Positions 1-10,786 of a stretch of DNA of 64,000 nt are shown here, in pieces. This DNA comes from Verticillium longisporum (lineage: Eukaryota > Ascomycota > Sordariomycetes > Glomerellales > Plectosphaerellaceae): the NCBI GenBank assembly GCA_019188255.1, contig JAETXT010000013.1, positions 1,612,001-1,676,000 on the forward strand. Reading direction: 5' to 3'. The notes under the pieces are model-generated. The model was not told the origin of the DNA. It made no database searches and saw only the letters and a list, made by a program, of their open reading frames with translations. A program made the translations under genes and the position numbers. Position 1 is the first letter of the stretch; every line of letters starts with the position of its first letter.

Positions 1-1785
1 GCTCTCTGGCGCGTTGTGAGCCCCGAGCTCTCAAACACGACGCGTATTGAACCAATATAGGGGGATTGCCTGGGTCGGTGATCATCACACCGGGTTCACC
101 GTTCTGGTAATCACGTGGGCCCTTGGCCACGTGATCGAAGGAGCAGTGAAACGTGGATTCACTGGGCGACGGGAGCACATAGATAGTATTAACATAAAAA
201 ACGATCGTATATGTCATCATGTCTTTGCTTGACGTGGAGCATCCGAGCTTACTAGACTGCCCTGAGTGCCGGCAGCTCAACATTTGGCCAGTGCAATGGG
301 TTTGGTCGCTCTATACTCATCCAGCACATTCGTCAAGCCCCTGACGAAGGTTTCCATGAAGAGTACCGTTGGTGAGTGACGGAAGCCAGCTTCGGCGCCA
401 CCAGTGTAAGGGACTGCTGAGAACTAGTGTCCTCTCTTCAGCGTATGTTTGCCAGCACTGGCTTGGCGGTGATTGCCTAGCATCTAGTCGGCTTAGAGCA
501 CTCTCGTATTCTATTACTGTTTGAACCGCTTGTGTGCCTGGCGTCCAGTCGAGTCCGTCTCATGTCGAACTCGCTCCTCACTACTTAGATCTATGCATGC
601 TAGCTTTGTGCCTACATTGCATGCTCTTACCACATCGTGTTAGAATCGTATGACGTCTGAGGAGCAAGAGAATCACTGAGACAAAGTATAACAGCCTTTG
701 AGTCGAATGACGACGCTTGGCCCCCTTCAGCTACCTTGGTCATGTGGTTCTTTGCCTGCGTGACAGGAAGAACCCATCAACTGACTTGAACAGCCTTCCG
801 ACTAAATCCTGTCAGCAGGCAGCTCTCGGGGTGAGGCATTCCCGGCGCCAAAACTACGGTTGGCATCTACGTTGGCCGCTGGTGGAACGGCTTCGTGGTA
901 GCTTGTATAACGTGATACCTATTTGTTTAGCCATACATGATGTCCAAGAAGGCGTGAGACATGGACATCATCATACACTTTCGGCACGAGTCCCAGGGGG
1001 AAGTGTTTTCAAGGGGAACAATATATGCCAATTTTATAGAAGCTATCGTCAAGAGACTAGAGGGCCAACCTCACATCAAGAAATGCACCTGACACCTTTG
1101 AAGTTTCCATCAACAACTAGTGCAGGATTGCGTGCCTCACAATAACTGTGTCCAATGGCCCTATTGCGGTTCACTGGTTCGACAAGGCACTCTCCCTTGG
1201 CTAAGTTCGAAATGCCTCCAGGTCTTGGCTTGATGGTTGCCCAGATGAATTTCCAGACCGCGGCGCCCAGGCACTTGCTGTCTGATCTTCACATATTTAT
1301 TGTAAAATTTATGTTCCACTCCTTCCAATGTGGTTTGGGTATAAATGGAAGAAGTACCCAGCTGCTCGTACACCGCTCTTCCTGGAAAGCTTCAGACGCT
1401 GCTGATTGGGAGGCAAGCAAGCTGGTGTGCAAATGGTCACGATATAGTAGTGAGCTCATGCGCCTGTTGGCCATGCTTGACTTTGAGGTCTAGGCACCAA
1501 ATTACAATCCACAGCCTCATAAGGCTGCCGCAGGCAACCAACTCGAGTTCATATTCGCGGCCATGTCCGCCCTGCATCAGGACATCGACCATTTCAGTGT
1601 TCAGCTTGCCTTGAGGCATGCGCCCCTCGATGACCACGCGTCCCCCAATCTGTAGTCGCTCCCTATGCGGCGGCCCTAGAAATCATAATGGCGTGTCGCA
1701 GAAACTTGGGCCATGACAATGAGCCCTGGTAATCTGAAGACATCCGGTTCGCCTTCAAGGAGCGGGTGCTGGCAGGCAAAGAGCG
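1..1785. other. Gene-poor left end, nothing recognisable
   Basis: I read both strands and found only short open frames without recognisable motifs, plausible start contexts or splice structure. The composition is not strongly AT-rich, so there is no obvious RIP signature. It lies downstream of the pseudokinase stop codon, so its right end probably contains that gene's 3' UTR. Confidence 0.5.
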
Positions 1786-2824
1786 TTAGTGACCATGCAT
1801 GCAATCGTTGTGAAGGAGTCGGACCCTCTTTAACTTGCCAGCAGACCAAGACATTGTCATCTTCCAAAAGTCGATAGCCTCAGGTGACCACTCAGCTAGT
1901 TCCTCCGATGTGTGCGTACCATCTCCGTCATGAAGTCCCATGAAATGATTCATCAGACAGCCAAGTGCCTGCACATCATTCCGTTCGTTCACTGCATTCA
2001 CCTCAGTGCAGTGTTCGAGATTAGCTTCGCATGTTAACAATGCTCTTGAATAGCGGCTGGTTGAATGTATGCCCACCAATTTTAACATGTCCCTGTCTTG
2101 TTAGGAGGATATTGGACTCGTTTACCGCACCATGACAGGTCTTCATTTGTTCAAGATAGGCAAGGCAGTCAACAACCTGGGTCACCTTTAGGATTAACCT
2201 AATCTTCGGAAGAGACACGTGGCAAACCGTACGACGTACTTGATGGATGATGGCTACCAACTCGGATTCGTCTAGTCGTATTTCCATCAATTGTTTGATG
2301 GATATTTCGGCGTATTCGAACACGACGTAGAATGCATTGTCATGTCGAAAGCAGTCATGATATTGAAGTAAGTTCGGATGTTGAAGCACTGCAAGAGGAC
2401 GAAGGTTTTCTTCTGCGCAATCATTTCTGTAGCCGCGCATCAAGAACAAGCCTGTCTCCTTGTTCTTGCTGACCACCGCAACAGTTCCGCCTAGCTCCAG
2501 GGTGAGATATCTGCGGTAGATGTTCCAAGGAGATCCTTCCGTCACTGGAAGCTTTGAGTTCGGCCTAGGGGCTTTTAGTTGATCTGTTTCTTGGGAAATA
2601 GTGGGAGACTTTTCGTGGGTCCTCTGAAGTTTCGATCTGGAGGCATTTTGCTTTCGGGAAGCTTCGGCGGATCTTTTATGACTCTTCGGAGGAACACAAA
2701 GTATTCCTTCCAGGCCATTGCCAGTCGAATGAGCTCCTGGAAAGAGCGTCCGGCGTTTCAGGTTCTCAGCAATCTCTTCCTCCGTAGTCATGTTCGTGGC
2801 CGTCGATTCTTGATTTGTATTCAT
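1786..2824 (-). CDS. Fungal pseudokinase (protein-kinase-like fold), three exons
   Basis: The model is ATG at 2824, exons 2824-2240, 2176-2077 and 2024-1786 (307 aa), with introns 2239-2177 and 2076-2025. All phases agree. The N-terminal ~110 residues are basic and Ser/Lys-rich. The C-terminal part reads as a kinase fold: a helix-C/beta-4 stretch LQHPNLLQYHDCF, then hinge YVVFEYAEIS, then VVDCLAYLEQ. The catalytic loop has HGAVNESNILL where HRDxxxxN is expected, and the DFG segment is VKIANLE. The beta-3 Lys position reads LFLMRGY. The catalytic Asp, the DFG Asp and probably the ATP Lys are therefore missing, which makes this a pseudokinase. It is short at the C-lobe, as in the related fungal family I recall from accessory loci. 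It diverges from the DUF3723 gene at 3118 across 293 bp, so co-expression is plausible. Its partner and function are unknown. Confidence 0.72.
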
Positions 2825-3117
2825 GTGGTCAAGGTTAAATTATTTTCATTGGATCAGGCAGAGACCGTCGCAGCCGAGGGAAAAGGGCTTCATAAATCAA
2901 CGCCGTAATACAGAATTCCTGCTTCGAGTCAAGCCCATCGATAAGGCCCATTTGGAGTCCTGAAAAAAGGCCTGATTCTGGCCTCGAATGTGGTGTATGG
3001 CTATTAGGTCCCAGACGAGGGCTACCACAAGGATAACCTACTTATCCCGAAGCTCTCCCGATTAGGGCACAATGATCCACGGCCATTGTTAGCGGTCAGT
3101 ACTAGATCTTGGTTGCA
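2825..3117. promoter_or_regulatory. Shared divergent promoter of pseudokinase and DUF3723 gene
   Basis: This 293-bp interval lies between two start codons that point away from each other (2824 minus, 3118 plus), so both promoters must be here or overlap. I see no canonical TATA box that I would defend. Coordinated regulation is an inference from geometry only. Confidence 0.5.
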
Positions 3118-5592
3118 ATGAACCACGAAATAACGCAGAGGACCATCGACGGGTTCGAAGCACAGCTTTTGAAGGACTACGGACAGTACTACAGAGGAAC
3201 AGTGAGAATAAAATTCGAGCATCTTCGTTTCGGATTGAACCCTCGCAGCAACGACCCCGAGGTGCAGGGTGACATCTGCCGCGAACCAAACACATACGTC
3301 AAAAATGTTTTACTCGGTCGATTCAAGTCACAAGGAATTCAGCGGCTGGTACCCATCAATCACATTCCGGCGATAATTGAGACCGATGTCTGGAATCAGG
3401 CGGTCGCCGTGTCTGGCGAAAAGCCATACAACCTGACCTCCCACAGCCGGGGCCCTGTTCCCGAATTGAAACTCCCGACCGGAACCACAGTGGAATGTCT
3501 CCAGGGAATTCACAGGGTGGCTGCTGCTAAAGAACTCTTGCCCGAGACGGGTTGGTGGTGGGTCATTGACATATTCGTGAAAGGTGAGTATACGACAGAC
3601 CGAATTTGGGGCGTTTAATACTGACTGTGATCACAGGTATCAGTCGTAGGCTACAACTGTCTTTATCCGAGGAATACTCCAAGAATGTCAACTTTTCGGA
3701 CGGCGAAATCTATCTGAAATATGCCGCTTACCAGGATAAAGTTCACTCAGATCTAGACTCGATCATGGCCGAGAGACGGTTACTAGCCCGACTCCATCCA
3801 ATGAAGAGGAAGAATCTGAGGCGCATGGCGAACAGGAAATACCTGGGTCCTTTCCTCGAAGAACTCAGCAGTATTCCAGGCCTCTGGGGAGGATTTCGAA
3901 TAGACCACAAATGTCTAGCAACCAAATGCTTAGAGGTAACCGACACAAGATAACTCGTAGACGCGATGTTTTGACCATCACTAGGAAATGCATCATTACC
4001 TATCGAAACACATGCAAGACACATGGAGGAACTTCCTTGACAACAGGGATGATCTTTTTTGGACAGTCGGGCGTTCAACCGTCGAAGGTATGGAGTTATA
4101 CGCACCACGGTGGTCAAGCACAGATCGACGGACCCTGTGGCGGCGTTTTCAAAAAATGGAGCTCTTTCCCGATATTCATGCGACGGCTGACCGGCAAAAT
4201 GTCTGGTCCAATATCATCAAAACTCCGAATCTCATCCCTTCGTTCCACACGTTCTTCGAGGACATGAAGTATCTCCGAAACCCTGCAGCGGTGATGAAAG
4301 AGCTAATCCCACCCTCCGCGAAATCTATACGTGGTGGGATGCTAATGATCTTTCGTCCGGCTCAGTTGCAATCAGGTGTGTGCTTGATTGAAGATTCAGA
4401 ATCAACATTCAGCCAAATACCAGCATCCCGAGAAGACCAGTTCGAGTTCGGTTACAGGCAGATCTGGCTTTACGCCTGGAGACATTGGCCTGAGATGGTT
4501 TTGGAAAGTCCGAAAAAGGATCCTGATGACAGCGAACTTCCTAAAAAAGACCTTAATCCAATGAGGTGGCACGGAGTTGCCATTCTAGCAAAACGACTTG
4601 GGTTCTCTTATAGCCGGGTTGATCGATTTATTTCTGCGGATGCTTACTCGAGAGCTGCACGCCAAACACTCTGCAAGGTAACCAACCATAAGTTGCAAGA
4701 ATTGCCAGAAGCTACGGTTCTTGATCTTGCAGTCGAGATACAACGTTGCGCCGACACCCTTTCCTCTACCGCCAATCCACCTGTGTCTATGCTCGATAAT
4801 GGTCCAGGTGAGGCACTAGAGCGACGAAGCGGTCGTCCTTTTAGGCGGGCCTTCGAAAAAGACAAGACATCTCTCTTTCTGAGGAACATGAGTGCATGGC
4901 CAAATGATGAGGGGAGTGGAGTGTCGTCGTTTTTTGTCAGAGCATCGGTCTTCCATTCCTTCTTTGGTAGTTATAAACCAGAAGTCCTCGCAAGCTCAGA
5001 GCCAACGATAACACCGAGCCTATCTGCAAATGGCTTAAAGTTGACGGGGCTACAATCAGAGAATTTAGACACCAACCTCGATCGCGATGACAGAAGCGAG
5101 TCTGAGTACTCTACTGAGAGGAGGCTAGTTCGATATGATTCTCATCCGCCAGAGGTGCAATCCGAGCATGCGGAATCCGATCAAACTATTCCGGATATCA
5201 TATCTGACAACGATTATACTGCTGCTACCCCCGGTCGCAAGATTAAATTCATATTTTGGGACACTGAGTCACTCGTCGCAATGCAACGTGACATAGATGA
5301 GTCGGAAGTTCAACGGCAAGTCAAGAAGAGGTCGCAATCAGGGTATCATATCAAAACCTTATCGCTTCGTGCAGTGCCACCGGAAGACTGCTATATGGAG
5401 GCGGTAAACAACGGATCTCTTACCCTCCTTTTTTCCAGAGAGCGCGGAGTCACCGATAGCCTACACCAAGCAGTAGAGGCCTATATTAGGGAGAATAACA
5501 TTCGTATAGAAGCGGTTCGCCCACCAGATAGCCTTTTCTTTGGGCACGATGGATCAGGAGGCCGAAGCCCTAAGTTACGTAAACTCAGATAA
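3118..5592 (+). CDS. DUF3723 family protein, copy A (ParB/Srx-like motif)
   Basis: The exons are 3118-3583, 3637-3935 and 3985-5592, giving 790 aa. The introns are GT-AG (53 and 49 bp; phases 1 and 0). The ATG at 3118 aligns with the ATG of copy B. DUF3723 hallmarks run in order: an N-terminal FRGTxRI-type segment (here YYRGTVRI), NHIPAII, the motif VECLQGIHRVAAA at about residues 124-137 followed by a WWW at about 145, then SEEY...FSDGEIYLK. Later come the QLFP-like ELIPPSAKSI, FEFGYRQIWLYAWRHWPEM, and ERRSGRPFRRAFEKDKTSLF. The C-terminal ~100 residues form a small separate domain. The GxHRxxAA signature resembles ParB or sulfiredoxin folds, but that is inference. The family's biochemical role is unknown. 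It occurs repeatedly as cargo of fungal Starship elements. The frame is intact. Confidence 0.82.
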
Positions 5593-5661
5593 CGTGAATA
5601 ATATAGGCTCTAAAGTAATTATATTAATGCGTTTAGTGAAAGGAACGATCTAATAGGATGA

Positions 5662-6139
5662 GAGGTTCTGGTTCCTCGAAGAGGTCCTGGTTCCTCCAAG
5701 AGGTTCTGGTTCCTCCAAGAGGTTCTGGTTCCTCGAAGAGGTCCTGGTTCCTCCAAGAGGTTCTGGTTCCTCCAAGAGGTTCTGGTTCCTCCAAGAGGTC
5801 CTGGTCCCTCCAAGAGGTCCTGGTTCCTCCAAGAGGTCCTGGTTCCTCCAAGAGGTCCTGGTTCCTCCAAGAGGTCCTGGTTCCTCCAAGAGGTTCTGGT
5901 TCCTCCAAGAGGTCCTGGTCCCTCGAAGAGGTCCTGGTTCCTCGAAGAGGTCCTGGTTCCTCGAAGAGGTCCTGGTCCCTCCAAAAGGTCCTGGTCCCTC
6001 TAAAAGGTCCTGGTCCCTCTAAAAGGTCCTGGTCCCTCGAAAGGTCCTGGTCCCTCGAAAGGTCCTAGTCCCCTAGTGAGGTCCCGGCCCCTCTGAGAAG
6101 GTCCCGGCCCCTCTGAGAAGGTCCTGGTCCCTCTAAAAG
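5662..6139. repeat. 19-bp minisatellite between the DUF3723 copies
   Basis: About 24 head-to-tail units of 19 bp with consensus GGTCCTGGTTCCTCCAAGA occur here. Units differ by T/C and C/G swaps, and those past about 6060 are more degenerate and near 20 bp. Each unit contains the small palindrome CCTC-CAA-GAGG. Because 19 bp x 3 = 57 bp, several frames on both strands stay open through the array, producing repetitive Gly/Ser/Pro/Arg frames that are artefacts rather than genes. It starts about 70 bp after the copy A stop and ends about 135 bp before the copy B start. Confidence 0.93.
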
Positions 6140-6275
6140 CGATAAATCCAATCTCTAGACCTTTCGCTATCAGCGACGGTTCCATAGAAAGGATATCACG
6201 GACCCAGCGACAATTCCGAGCTAAGGAATATTCATTACATTCTAGAGAAGCGACTATTCTCCTACGAAAATACCC

Positions 6276-8795
6276 ATGAACCAAGATCAGATCCAGATCG
6301 TAGAGCAACAGCTATACCGAGATCGAGGCCAATTCTTTAGAGGTACTGCTCGTATCCGGTTCGCAAACCTTTATTTTGGAAATCTATGCCCCCGAGAGCT
6401 TGATAAGCGAATCACAGCGGACTTGAAGGAAAGATTCATCAACGAAGGTTGTCTTCGACTCGAGCCAATGCATCATATACCCGCGATCATTAACCAGAAG
6501 TTGTTGGAATCATGCCTGGCAGCCTCCCTACATGTTTCCCAAAGCTTGCTTCTCGAAAACCAAGACCAGCAGCCTCCAGAACTAAGGTTCCCGCAAGGAA
6601 CCGCGGTTGAATGCCTCCAAGGCCTGCATAGAGTTGCTGCTGGGAAGGTGTATCTCCCACGCCGAGACTGGTGGTGGACGATTGATCTTTATCTAGAAGG
6701 TACAACCCCTATCTTGAAACGAGACAGACAGTACTCATCAAGATGTAGATGCGAGCATTGACTTGAAGAAAGCTTTGTCTGAGGAGTACGCATGCTCCAA
6801 AAACTTCTCCGATGGCGAAATATTTCTCAAAATTCGCGAGTACAATAATGAGACCAACAACCCGGTGGAGACAATGTTCGCCGAATCGAGAATGTGGGGA
6901 CGACTGACGAAAGATAAGAAGAAGGACCTCAAGCAGATCCTGAAACACAAGCAGATACTGGCTGCTTTTGATGCTCTCCGTGTAATGCCTGCATTGTTCA
7001 TCGGGTTCCGAATCGATCATCGGTTCTTACCGATGAAATGCCCAGAGGTTAGTACTGTGTAGGCTTTACAACGCTGGAACTGACGTTGGAGAAGGAAATG
7101 CGCAATTACCTAGCCCATATTCTCTCGGTGTGGGAAAAGATTTGTGGAGGGGAAAGATCCCTCATGCATGATCTCGACCACGAGACTATTCAATTGCTGC
7201 AGCTTCGCGCGCCTGGCTTCTCCAGTCACGACCTCTCCCTCGTATCGAGATACATGAACGAGGGGAAGGTGTTTGCCACGGTACAGAGTCAGGATGATAG
7301 GAAACACATCTTGGCTAACCTTCAGGCTCTGCCATGTTTAATTCCTTCCTTGCATTCCTTCTTTCAAGATATCAAGTATCTCAATCCGCCAGCCAAAGCA
7401 CTGAGACAGCTTTTCCCGGCCTCAAAATTCTCCATCCGGGAAGCAATGTGGCGCATATTCACAGGCGAGAATCTGCTCGAGAATCATTGGCTTCTACATA
7501 TGGGAGAGAACGAGAAAGAATGCAGGTGGATATCAGGCACTGCATCTGATCAGTTTGAATATAGCTACCAGCAAATATGGCTCTTCGCCTGGCGTCATTG
7601 GACAGAACTGGTGCCGGAATGCCCAAGAAAGGAAGAGGGCAAGAGAACTCCAGTGCCTCAGAAGCCAGATCCAAGAACGCAGCATTCAATGGCAAAATTA
7701 GCTGCCAAACTTGGGTTTGAGTCCGAGGAAATCAGTCGATTGCTTTCATTTGACCCTGATCGGGCAATCGCCCGCGAAACCCTGTTGAAGGCTAGGAGTC
7801 CATCATGTTACAAGTATGAGGAACACGAAATCGATGCCTACATTGCACAATTCTGTCAAATCTTTGACCTGGCAAAAGAGATTACACGAGACGATCCAAG
7901 ACCTTGTTTGCTGGTACCTGGCCGTGGTGAGAGCTTGGAGCGAAGGTGTGGCCGGGTGTTCAATCATGCCTACATCCGCGATCGTAAGCAGCTATTCTTA
8001 CATAACCTACACAATCCACCATCAGGAGACGCTAGCGGCGTGTCTTCTTTCGGCGTTCGGGTCTCGGTATTCTTCTCTTTTTTTCACAGGTACCTGCCTG
8101 ATGAAAGCACAAACGCAACGTTCGTCAGCTCCTACAATCGCTCGGTGTTGGAATATGTAGGCAAAAACAGGGGAGCAACCCCGGAGGTTGCCCAAAGCCC
8201 AGATATTAACTTTGTCAACCAACGCGCGGCTGCCAATACCACACCCAACATCACACTGGTTGGGTCAACAACCGGGTCAGGATCTCCTAGAGCACACATC
8301 GTACCACACCATGAGAACCGCGGCAACGGAGGAATCACAACGGCAGCTGAGTCTACAGATCAACCGAGAGTGCTTTCCCAGCAAAACAACATTCTCAATG
8401 ATGTTGGTATGACCGTAAGTAGAAGACCAAAGTTGAACTTCAAATTCAGCTGACATCCTTAGGACTCCGCGTCCGACCTCTCGAGACTATTCATCAAATT
8501 GTGGAAGAACGGGATGATACAGAATTATCCCAAAACTATCGGCATGATCAAAACAGTGGTCGAGGAAGCTGCAACCCAATTTGAATCGAAGGGCTTCAAA
8601 TTGTTGAATGTCTATGGTCGTTTTATGAAGCCAAGGGCGGTATTTAGTGAGCTTATCAAGATTCAGTCTAACGTGTTGATTATCACGACGGAGACAGCTG
8701 TTACCAGCGATTTGTCAGCTGCCATAAAGAGGTGTCTTCGTACGGAAAGGACTGGCCATAATCAGAAAGCACAGTCTGCAGACCAGGCTTCCTGA
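6276..8795 (+). CDS. DUF3723 family protein, copy B
   Basis: The exons are 6276-6699, 6749-7047, 7092-8414 and 8463-8795, giving 792 aa. The first two introns sit at the same positions and phases (1, 0) as in copy A, and a third 48-bp intron lies near the 3' end. The protein parallels copy A: FRGTARIRF, MHHIPAII, VECLQGLHRVAAG and DWWWTID around residues 110-140, SEEYACSKNFSDGEIFLK, FEYSYQQIWLFAWRHW, and ERRCGRVFNHAYIRDRKQLFL. The C-terminal domain differs more and has a Thr/Asn-rich linker before it. Conserved introns argue for a segmental tandem duplication followed by long divergence, not retroposition. The frame is intact, so both copies have probably been under selection. The molecular function is unknown. 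Confidence 0.82.
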
Positions 8796-9839
8796 TCCTT
8801 CATGTCAGCAATAAAGCATCATGTTGTGTCGTCAGGGATTTATCACATTTCGCTCTTAGTAATCAATTCAATGGCGGGAACAACAAATCGGGCTCGATGA
8901 ACATGAAGAAAAGGCCAAGTATCGGATAGAGCGCTGCAGCGACTTTGGCGTTGAAGACATAACACATGGCCGTGTCAGAACTCATGACGTTGTGGAACGT
9001 TTTGTGGATTATTAGATTTGAGATTTAACCGTGGGCTCCCAGGAGGCACGGCAATGCTCTCATTTTGTGGCTTGTCTAATAGGTATCCGCTAAGAGAGAG
9101 CTGAATCGCGAATGTAGCCGTGACGGAAAGCAGAAGACCAATTTAGATGCCGAAACTTGTGATTGGAAAAGGCATAGTCTGTTGGCGAAGACGGGAGAAG
9201 AGACGCAACCGGCCGATACTTCCTGTGCCTCGACATTCTACTTTCACTGGAAGCCAATAGCCTCTCCTGGAGGAGCTCACTCATGAGTTCTACAATCCGC
9301 GACTCTGCGATCAGGCAACAGGCTTTTTATCTAGCTTTACGAACGGGAAGCTGCCAAAGCGGCTAATTAACCCGACCTCGACGAGAAACCTTTGCTGGAG
9401 AGTCCACACCCGTGCGCATGGAGTTGTTCTGCGTACCTGGAGACGATGGGATACTACAGAGGTACGACAAAGCAGCAGGACGCGTCGCGACGCGTCAAAG
9501 TTAGCGGGGTTCTCGAGCGCTACGACTCGCCGCGGAGCTAACACCCATGTGCACCAGCGTACTCCTCGGTCCACTGCACGGCTCTCCGCTTGGAGTGCTT
9601 GGTTCAGGTCCAACCCAAGATGGACCCATTCGGCGGCAGCTAATGGCTGGGTGCGTTCCGCACCCCCGCTCAACAGCACGAGCTCAAACACGGCCTTCGG
9701 CAACTTGCCTCACACAAGCCCGTTCCAGTTCGTACCATACTCCCGAATCATCCTTCTCATGGCCTCTCCCCCGAGAGCCTCCGAAATAAACCGCCAGCGA
9801 AGAGAATCAGAACGAGGACCAACCTTGATATTGACAGCT
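8796..9839. other. Intergenic, nothing recognised
   Basis: This holds the 3' flank of DUF3723 copy B and about 1 kb without a supported gene. The short open frames on both strands lack motifs. Confidence 0.4.
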
Positions 9840-10786
9840 GGGAACCGCCTCCCGAGTTTTGGGATCGACTGTCTAAAATCGAATTGACTCGCCAAGCCTT
9901 GAGAGAGCTCGACCGTCGCACGAAGATATCATGGAAGGGATCTCCGCGTCGCTCTCCCGCATATGTATTATCCGCGACCTCAGAGGAGTGGGTATTGTAG
10001 CACGTCGGCAGACGGACACTGACAATGAATCCAGTACCCCTCTCCCTAATAACCGATCCTCCTCCGGCCACCATGAGCTCGAAGCAATCCTCGCGGGGCC
10101 GTGGCGGCACATCGGCACACCAAGCTTCGACCAAACCCACCTGGGTCACAACCAAGTCGAAGAAGTCAAGGTGTACCGCCGCAACTTTGATCAGCATTGA
10201 AGAGATCACCACATACACCCCCTGCACTCCTCCGAGGAGCCTCAATTGGACAAGATCCTATCGACACTCGCTAAGCCACCGATATCCCTCTCTCCGACGC
10301 AATTCTCGGGCAGCGCCTTCAAAACATGTCGACGGAGCAATGCTCTAGCAGAAGACGAAGACAACGTGCTGGCAAACGTGTTGCCGATGATTCCTGGTCA
10401 CAACCAACCCAGCCATCCATCGGCAAAAGACGCAATACTTAAAAGTCTCGAGCCACTTACCGACAAAACGACCGCACTAGCCAAGCCAAACTTATACTAC
10501 AAAGCTTCTCCCGAGACCATATCCCGACCCATCCGCAATGACCTCGAGTCTTGCCTGATCCCATCTTCCAAACACGACAAGTCAATGGCTCCGAACTTCT
10601 TCGTCGAGGTGAAAGGACCAAACGGCCGCGCGGCCGTCGCAACGCGGCAAGCCCGCTATGACGGTGCGATTGGCTCGCGCGCCATGCAGAACTCCGGCAG
10701 AGAGCAACCGCAGCATGACAGAGTATGACGGACAGGCTCACACCTACAAAACGACATATCACGACAGCACCCTCAAGAGAACCTAA
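9840..10786 (+). pseudogene. Decayed DUF7924-like (FFLEAKGP-type) protein gene
   Basis: Pieces of one protein family can be read in order but in different frames. They are FWDRLSKIELTRQALRELD at about 9853-9915, KVYRRNFDQ near 10170, LAKPPISLSPTQFSGSAF at about 10267-10325, and PLTDKTTALAKPNLYY near 10455-10500. Then come NFFVEVKGPNG with RQARYDGAIGSRAM at 10596-10690, and finally a frame-shifted tail like YDGQAHTYKTTYHDSTLKRT ending at 10786. In the family I recall (I believe Pfam DUF7924), the E-x-K in FFLEAKGP resembles a PD-(D/E)xK nuclease core. Here the frames are interrupted by stops and shifts, so the copy is dead or badly eroded. The family name is from memory. Confidence 0.55.

Noticed and set aside
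5619..6068. Repetitive Gly/Ser/Arg/Pro open frames on both strands
   Set aside because: They are created by the 19-bp minisatellite, whose period keeps several frames open. No start context or non-repeat coding sequence is attached.
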